This document shows positions 19,641 through 23,954 of a stretch of 23,954 nucleotides of DNA, in pieces. The stretch is from Zasmidium citrigriseum (lineage: Eukaryota > Ascomycota > Dothideomycetes > Mycosphaerellales > Mycosphaerellaceae): contig NHNW01000116.1 in assembly GCA_002786025.1 (NCBI GenBank), positions 1 through 23,954 on the forward strand, read 5' to 3'. How positions within the stretch are numbered: position 1 is the first letter of the stretch; every line of letters begins with the position of its first letter. Made by a program: the position numbers and the translations under genes. The notes under the pieces were generated by a model. That model saw nothing but the letters and a program-made list of their open reading frames with translations, had not been told where the DNA came from and searched no databases.

Positions 19641-20365
19641 GTCAAGTGAATACCATGGTCTCGTGGCAGCCACTGGCTAGACTTGCGCCTCGGCGGCGAC
19701 TTGAAGGAGAGCTATCCGCATATGGGTAACAATAGGGAGACGTGAAGTCGCTATTGAGAACCTGAAGCGGTTAGCGCAGATTTGAGATTCACCTTCGCGC
19801 GAACACCTGTTGCTCCTCACGTGGCATTTGCGGTGTGCAAAGACCGAAAGCAAAGGCCCCTTAGCTTTCTGCCCGATACTATCGGTGGGAGTCGCAACAG
19901 TGCCTCGCCGAGGAGCCGGTTCTGGTCACTGTCTCGCGGTTTTCCTGCGCCTGGGGATCTCATCACTGGAGACTTGGCCAGATTCCCTTCCACCCGATTT
20001 GGTGTGCTTCTTGATCCCGATTATTCGAAGCTTGAGAGCAGGCGTTATCGTCCAGCCTTCAGAGAGGCGTGTTTGTGATGGGTTTCCGTTGGACTGGCTC
20101 TCGTGACTACCGGCTGAGTAGGGCGTTCCAGTAATCCAGAACATGCGATTGGCAGCAGAGCATGACCGTCAACGATGTGGTGATACGGGTGAGATGGAAA
20201 GCATGTGATGGTGGAAGAGGTGAAGTCAAGGAGGTAGCTCGGATGCCACGCCGTGCACAGACTAGCGCCATGCCGTGGGAAGTGGGCTTCCGAAGCCGAA
20301 GTCGCGAAGCTTTGCGCAGCACTTCACCTGCGAGAACATCCTTCTTCCACCCAAACATCCGCACC

Positions 20366-21696
20366 ATGTTCTCCAGACGGGCCGTTCAGGTATGTTGCTA
20401 TGCTTCGAGAGATCGCATATTCTTGACTGACAACGTATGTCTTGCAGGCTCTCCGAAGCAATGCCCTCGCCGCCGCCCAGAATCCGTCCATTGCCGCGCG
20501 CAGTATGTGCAACACCAGACGACAATCGAAGAGACGGACAGGACTGACAGAAAGCTTCAGCATACGCGACGACTGTGCAATCGGACATCTTCAAGCCCAC
20601 CAAGTTCGGCGGCAAGTACACTGTCACGCTGATCCCAGGTATGCGACTGCAAAACAAATTTGGCATGTGATAACAGGAGCTGCGGGCTAAGACGGGACAC
20701 ACAGGTGATGGTATCGGTGCGGAAGTTTCAGAATCGGTCAAGACCATCTTCAAGGCCGACAATGTACCCGTCGAGTGGGAGCAGGTCGATGTGTCCGGTA
20801 TGGAGACTGGCGGCAAGCACTCCGAAGAGCTCTTCCGCGAGTCGCTTGCCTCGCTCAAGCGCAACAAGCTCGGTTTGAAGGGTATCCTCCACACGCCCGT
20901 CACCCGCTCTGGCCACCAGTCCTTCAACGTCGCCCTTCGACAGGAACTCGACATCTACGCATCGATCGTCCTCATCAAGAACATCCCTGGCTACGAGACC
21001 CGACACAAGAACGTGGACCTTTGCATCATTCGTGAGAACACCGAGGGCGAGTACTCCGGTCTGGAGCACCAGTCTGTCAGCGGCGTCGTCGAATCGCTCA
21101 AGATCATCACCCGTGCCAAGTCCGAGCGCATTGCCAAGTTCGCTTTCTCCTTTGCCCTCGCCAACAACCGCCGCAAGGTCACCTGCATCCACAAGGCCAA
21201 CATCATGAAGCTCGCCGATGGTCTTTTCCGCAACACTGTTCGAAAGGTCGGCGAGGAGTACCCAACCATCGAGACCAACGACATGATTGTGGACAACGCA
21301 TCCATGCAGTGCGTTAGCCGGCCGCAGCAGTTCGACGTTATGGTCATGCCCAACTTGTACGGTGGTATCTTGTCCAACATCGGTGCTGGTCTCGTAGGTG
21401 GTCCTGGTATTGTTCCCGGCTGTAACATGGGTCGCGAGGTCGCCGTTTTCGAGCCAGGATGCCGACACGTCGGTCTCGATATCCAGGGCAAAGACCAGGC
21501 CAACCCAACTGCTTTGATCCTTTCCGGCAGCATGATGCTTAGACATCTTGGACTGGACGAGCATGCCAACCGCATCAGCAAGGCCGTTTACGACGTTATT
21601 GCCAACGGCCAGGTGCGGACACGCGACATGGGCGGTTCTTCTACGACACACGAGTTCACCAGGGCAATTCTTGACCAGATGGAGAAATCAGGATAG
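20366..21696 (+). CDS. IDH1: NAD-dependent isocitrate dehydrogenase subunit 1, mitochondrial
   Basis: Four exons: 20366-20389, 20448-20502, 20561-20638 and 20705-21696, with introns of 58, 58 and 66 bp. All use GTATGY 5' sites and CAG ends, and the first two have CTGAC branch points. The spliced frame gives 382 residues. The start is in CACCATG. The N-terminus MFSRRAVQALRSNALAAAQN, without acidic residues before about 35, is a mitochondrial presequence. LIPGDGIG is at 50-57, RENTEGEYSG at 162-171, PNLYGG at 268-273 and VGGPGIVPG at 283-291. VFEPGCRHVGLDIQGK and the C-terminal TRDMGGSSTTHEFT point to the Idh1 subunit type. In yeast, Idh1 pairs with catalytic Idh2, binds AMP and is regulatory, converting isocitrate to 2-oxoglutarate in the TCA cycle. 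A copia-type retroelement begins 59 bp after the stop codon. Confidence 0.96.
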
Positions 21697-21755
21697 ATAC
21701 ACACGCATGGAAGCTTGACCTTTGTAAGGCGTAGTTAGCGTTACCCGTTCCCAGT

Positions 21756-21930
21756 TGAAATGTGACCCCTAAGATAGGAATACCTAAGTTGCTTGATTCT
21801 TCTATCTATTGAGGCCAAGGTTGGCCTCTTTTATTATCTCTGTAGCTGTTTGCCTATGTTTGCTACTGCCTTAGACAGCCTCCTATCTATTGTCTCTAAT
21901 CTATTATCCTAGTATAGGGAGTTAGAAACA
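21756..21930 (-). mobile_element. Candidate LTR of a Ty1/copia-type retroelement
   Basis: On the minus strand this 175-bp segment starts TGTTTCTAACTCCC and ends ACATTTCA, giving the TG...CA ends of an LTR. Directly before it, on the same strand, is a purine-rich tract (about 21931-21947, GGGAGTAGTAGGAGAG), where the second-strand primer would sit, and then the end of the copia pol frame. An AATAAA lies inside on the minus strand (21830-21835), fitting the element's polyadenylation signal, and beside it is a hairpin GAGGCCAA-GG-TTGGCCTC (21811-21828). Many CA and TG remain, so it is far less RIP-damaged than the internal region. The partner LTR is outside the window, so the borders are provisional. 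Confidence 0.6.
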
Positions 21931-21939
21931 ACTCTCCTA

Positions 21940-22440
21940 CTACTCCCTTGTACTAGACTCGAAGCATTCTATTTCACTTATTCTAAGTCCTCCTACGTGC
22001 CTCTAAAAGTTATCTCTCGTAAGTAGCTTAGTAAGTATATCTACCGTATTATCTTTACTAGTAACCCTAATTGTTTCGATATATCCTAATACTACTACGT
22101 CCTAGATAAAGTAATACTTAATATCGATATGTTTAGCTCTACTATAGTCGACGAGATTATATAATAGCTTAAGGGCGGCGTTATTATCGATATATATTAG
22201 TACGCGGTTAACGTATATACTAGGTACGTTAAGGTCGTTAATAAAGTTCCGTAGCTAGACGGCTTCTTAAGCTACTACTACTACCGCGACGTATTCTACG
22301 TCTATTATACTCGTAGTATATATCTTTTATCTCTTCGATACCTACGAGATTACTACTCCTATAAATATTACTATCTAGTATAGTAGGAGATCCTATTAGC
22401 CTACCTTAGGCTATAACGGGTTACCTAACCTTCTTTAAGC
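21940..22440 (-). pseudogene. Ty1/copia pol remnant, RNase H domain (RIP-damaged)
   Basis: Reading the minus strand from about 22440 down to 21940 gives one frame with RIP-type TAG and TAA stops and the landmarks of copia RNase H in order: VSKR-stop-KIYTTS (the usual W.SKRQ..TTSTTEAEY region), DVEYVAVVVA, YIDNNAALKL, AKHIDIKYYFI and DNTVDILTKLLTRDNF, then HVGGLRIS close to the end. The frame stops at TAG 21940-21942, beside the purine tract and LTR. The domain order shows that the element points left, with its 3' end nearest IDH1. It cannot make a functional protein. Upstream of about 22440 I could not find the reverse transcriptase motifs. Confidence 0.85.
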
Positions 22441-22778
22441 TTAGCTTTTCTAAGCTTCTTCTTCGTAGATAGCTAGATATTTATAGCTATACGGCCTATA
22501 GGTTATATATACTACTTCTAGCCTTCTATAGCGTTTTAAGATAAGCTAAAGGGGGTACCCTTTACTAAAGGCTCTAATTTAGAGCGATTCTTCGAGCCGC
22601 TAGCTAGTTCGGCTACTACTACTACGGGTATTACCTCCTAGAGCCGAGCCTAGGCCCCGCTATATTTATAGTAGTTAGTACGAGGGGCGTTTAAGCTAAC
22701 TATATAGTAGAAAGGCGATAGAACCGTCTAGCTAGGCGCTAGCGATAGATCTATTAAACTATATAATTAAATATACTA

Positions 22779-22801
22779 AGTAGGCCTTAGGAAGGCCTAC
22801 T
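22779..22801. repeat. Perfect inverted repeat with 10-bp arms
   Basis: AGTAGGCCTT and AAGGCCTACT flank a 3-bp centre (AGG). The surroundings are TA-rich, with ATATAATTAA-like words on both sides. It may be the end or centre of a small nested element, but no target duplication is visible. Confidence 0.45.
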
Positions 22802-23954
22802 AAACTACTAAGATAGGCCTAGATAGCTATATAGTAATTATATAATTAAGAATCTACGAAACGGGCCTATTAAGTTACTATAAAGCTAAGTTTAAAGTTA
22901 AAGAATCTAAGTTTACGCGCCTAACTATAGTTATAACCCCCCTATAGATTAGTATTCGATAGTAGGGACGCCTACTACTAATTCCCTAGTATCTAAGAAC
23001 TCCTCGTAACGACTACGACCCTACCGTCTACCGTCGACGACGTTAAGAATAAGAATCTCGAGAAGAAGCTATTTTATAGCTACTATATACTATAAGTTAG
23101 GCTCTCTAAAGCCGCTCTATTATTTCTAGCTAAACCCTAGAATTTTAACGCTTCTTCGCGCGCTACGCGAAGGACTACGTAAAAGTAGTACTACTACTAC
23201 GTATATACCGCTATAAAGTACTCGGCCTTAGGTATTAAAACCTAAGGTTTTCTAGATCCCTATATCCTCTCTTTTCGAAGGGGGTATAGCTCTAACTCTA
23301 AAAATACTAAGAACTACGAGATTAGAGGGTATTTATTAAAGCCCTATACTCGCCTATAGAGCCTAGCTAACTTACTCCTTACTAGCGAGGCTATCTACTA
23401 GAACTAGAGCTATTAGGTAGGTATAGTAATAAACTTTACCTTTTAAGGCCTACCGATTTAGTATAACGAAACCTATACCTTTCCCGATTTAGAAGGAGTA
23501 ATAGGGCTCTTCGGAGGTTTAAGGCTTCTAATTCTCTTCGATAGGGCCTATACCGTCCTTACTACCCTACTACTTCTTTACTAGCGATTCCGAAGAAGAC
23601 TATAAGCGAATCTTCGATATACTAGCTATCGCCTACCTTTAGAGCCTACCCGAACCTCTTCCTTTCCCTCTACCCTCTACTACCTACTACTCGCCTTCTA
23701 CTACCCCTTTCTATACTAGATTTTACTTATATACCTCTCTACTACGTTCTCTCGACCCTCTACCCTTCCTACTTCCTACTAGTAGAGTAGGAATTAAGCT
23801 TTCTAGATAGCTTACCGTCTAGCTAAGACATAAACTAAGACCCTACTATTAGGGATTAAGAGCTCTTATAGATCTAATATTAGTAAAGGAACGCTACTAT
23901 TACTATAGGCGTTAACGCTAACCCTCTTAACTTTTAGCCTCGCGAGCCTACTAC

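Larger units (their letters stand above)
18994..20365. other. Divergent intergenic region, peptide precursor/IDH1
   Basis: About 1.37 kb between divergent start codons, holding both promoters. Overlapping short reading frames here show no domain. The candidate core promoter of the peptide gene, a PRE/HMG-like site and a 17-bp palindrome are listed separately. No RNA gene is visible. Confidence 0.5.
21931..23954. repeat. Right RIP-mutated block
   Basis: From about 22000 to the window end CpA and TpG are nearly absent and TpA dominates, as in the left block. The first part is the copia RNase H remnant. From about 22440 to 23954 I recognise no domain on either strand. The pol upstream region (reverse transcriptase, integrase) would be expected here in a full element, but no YVDD-like or other motif was found, so the element may be truncated, rearranged or hit by another insertion. 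A strong hairpin lies at 22779-22801. Confidence 0.85.

Noticed and set aside
20728..21651. 307-codon minus-strand frame opposite IDH1
   Set aside because: It is the shadow of a strongly biased, highly conserved coding exon and shows no domain.
1..23954. tRNA or rRNA genes and CRISPR-like arrays
   Set aside because: No tRNA-like arm pattern, rRNA segment or spaced direct-repeat array was found by eye. The regular repeats in the peptide precursor are coding.

Overview
The window looks like chromosomal DNA from a filamentous ascomycete (Pezizomycotina, probably a dothideomycete). The main reasons are spliceosomal introns of 52-75 bp with GTANGN 5' sites and CTAAC/CTGAC-type branch points, typical fungal gene families (Zn2Cys6 regulator, SAM+PH protein, Kex2-processed peptide precursor), and very strong repeat-induced point mutation (RIP) in the flanks. 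The class-level assignment is inference.

Layout. Positions 1 to about 4857 are a left RIP block in which CpA and TpG are almost erased. It carries two decayed plus-strand reading frames, one open at the window edge (1-678) and one of about 1,000 codons (about 1143-4184), neither of a family I recognise. A 9-bp tandem repeat (4858-4938) marks the return to normal composition. A gene island of about 16.5 kb follows: an F-box-like protein (5251-6465, +); a Zn2Cys6 transcription factor (7066-9093, -, one intron); 2.9 kb with no gene I can support; a SAM+PH scaffold protein (11989-14533, +, one intron); BUD23, the 18S rRNA methyltransferase (15296-16120, -); SVP26/TEX261, an ER-Golgi cargo adaptor (16413-17302, +, two introns); a secreted precursor with twelve Kex2-bounded cysteine peptide units that looks like an alpha-factor mating pheromone precursor (17605-18993, -); and IDH1, a subunit of mitochondrial NAD-isocitrate dehydrogenase (20366-21696, +, three introns). 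Only 59 bp after the IDH1 stop codon a Ty1/copia-type element begins, on the minus strand. It has a candidate LTR (21756-21930), a purine-rich tract and a RIP-damaged RNase H domain (21940 to about 22440). RIP-saturated DNA continues to the window end.

How the genes work together. There is no obvious single pathway. BUD23 and SVP26 share a 292-bp divergent promoter region. The peptide precursor would pass through the secretory route in which SVP26 acts, but that neighbourhood is probably coincidental. The most distinctive item is the multi-copy peptide precursor: eight near-identical cores with a C-x2-PGQ-x-C motif plus four diverged units between them. Next are the completeness of the CpA/TpG erasure, the long intact-frame RIP relic of unknown identity, and the retroelement sitting in the IDH1 3' region with an LTR that looks spared from RIP.

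All exon boundaries were placed by eye from splice consensus and reading-frame continuity. No alignment or database search was possible.
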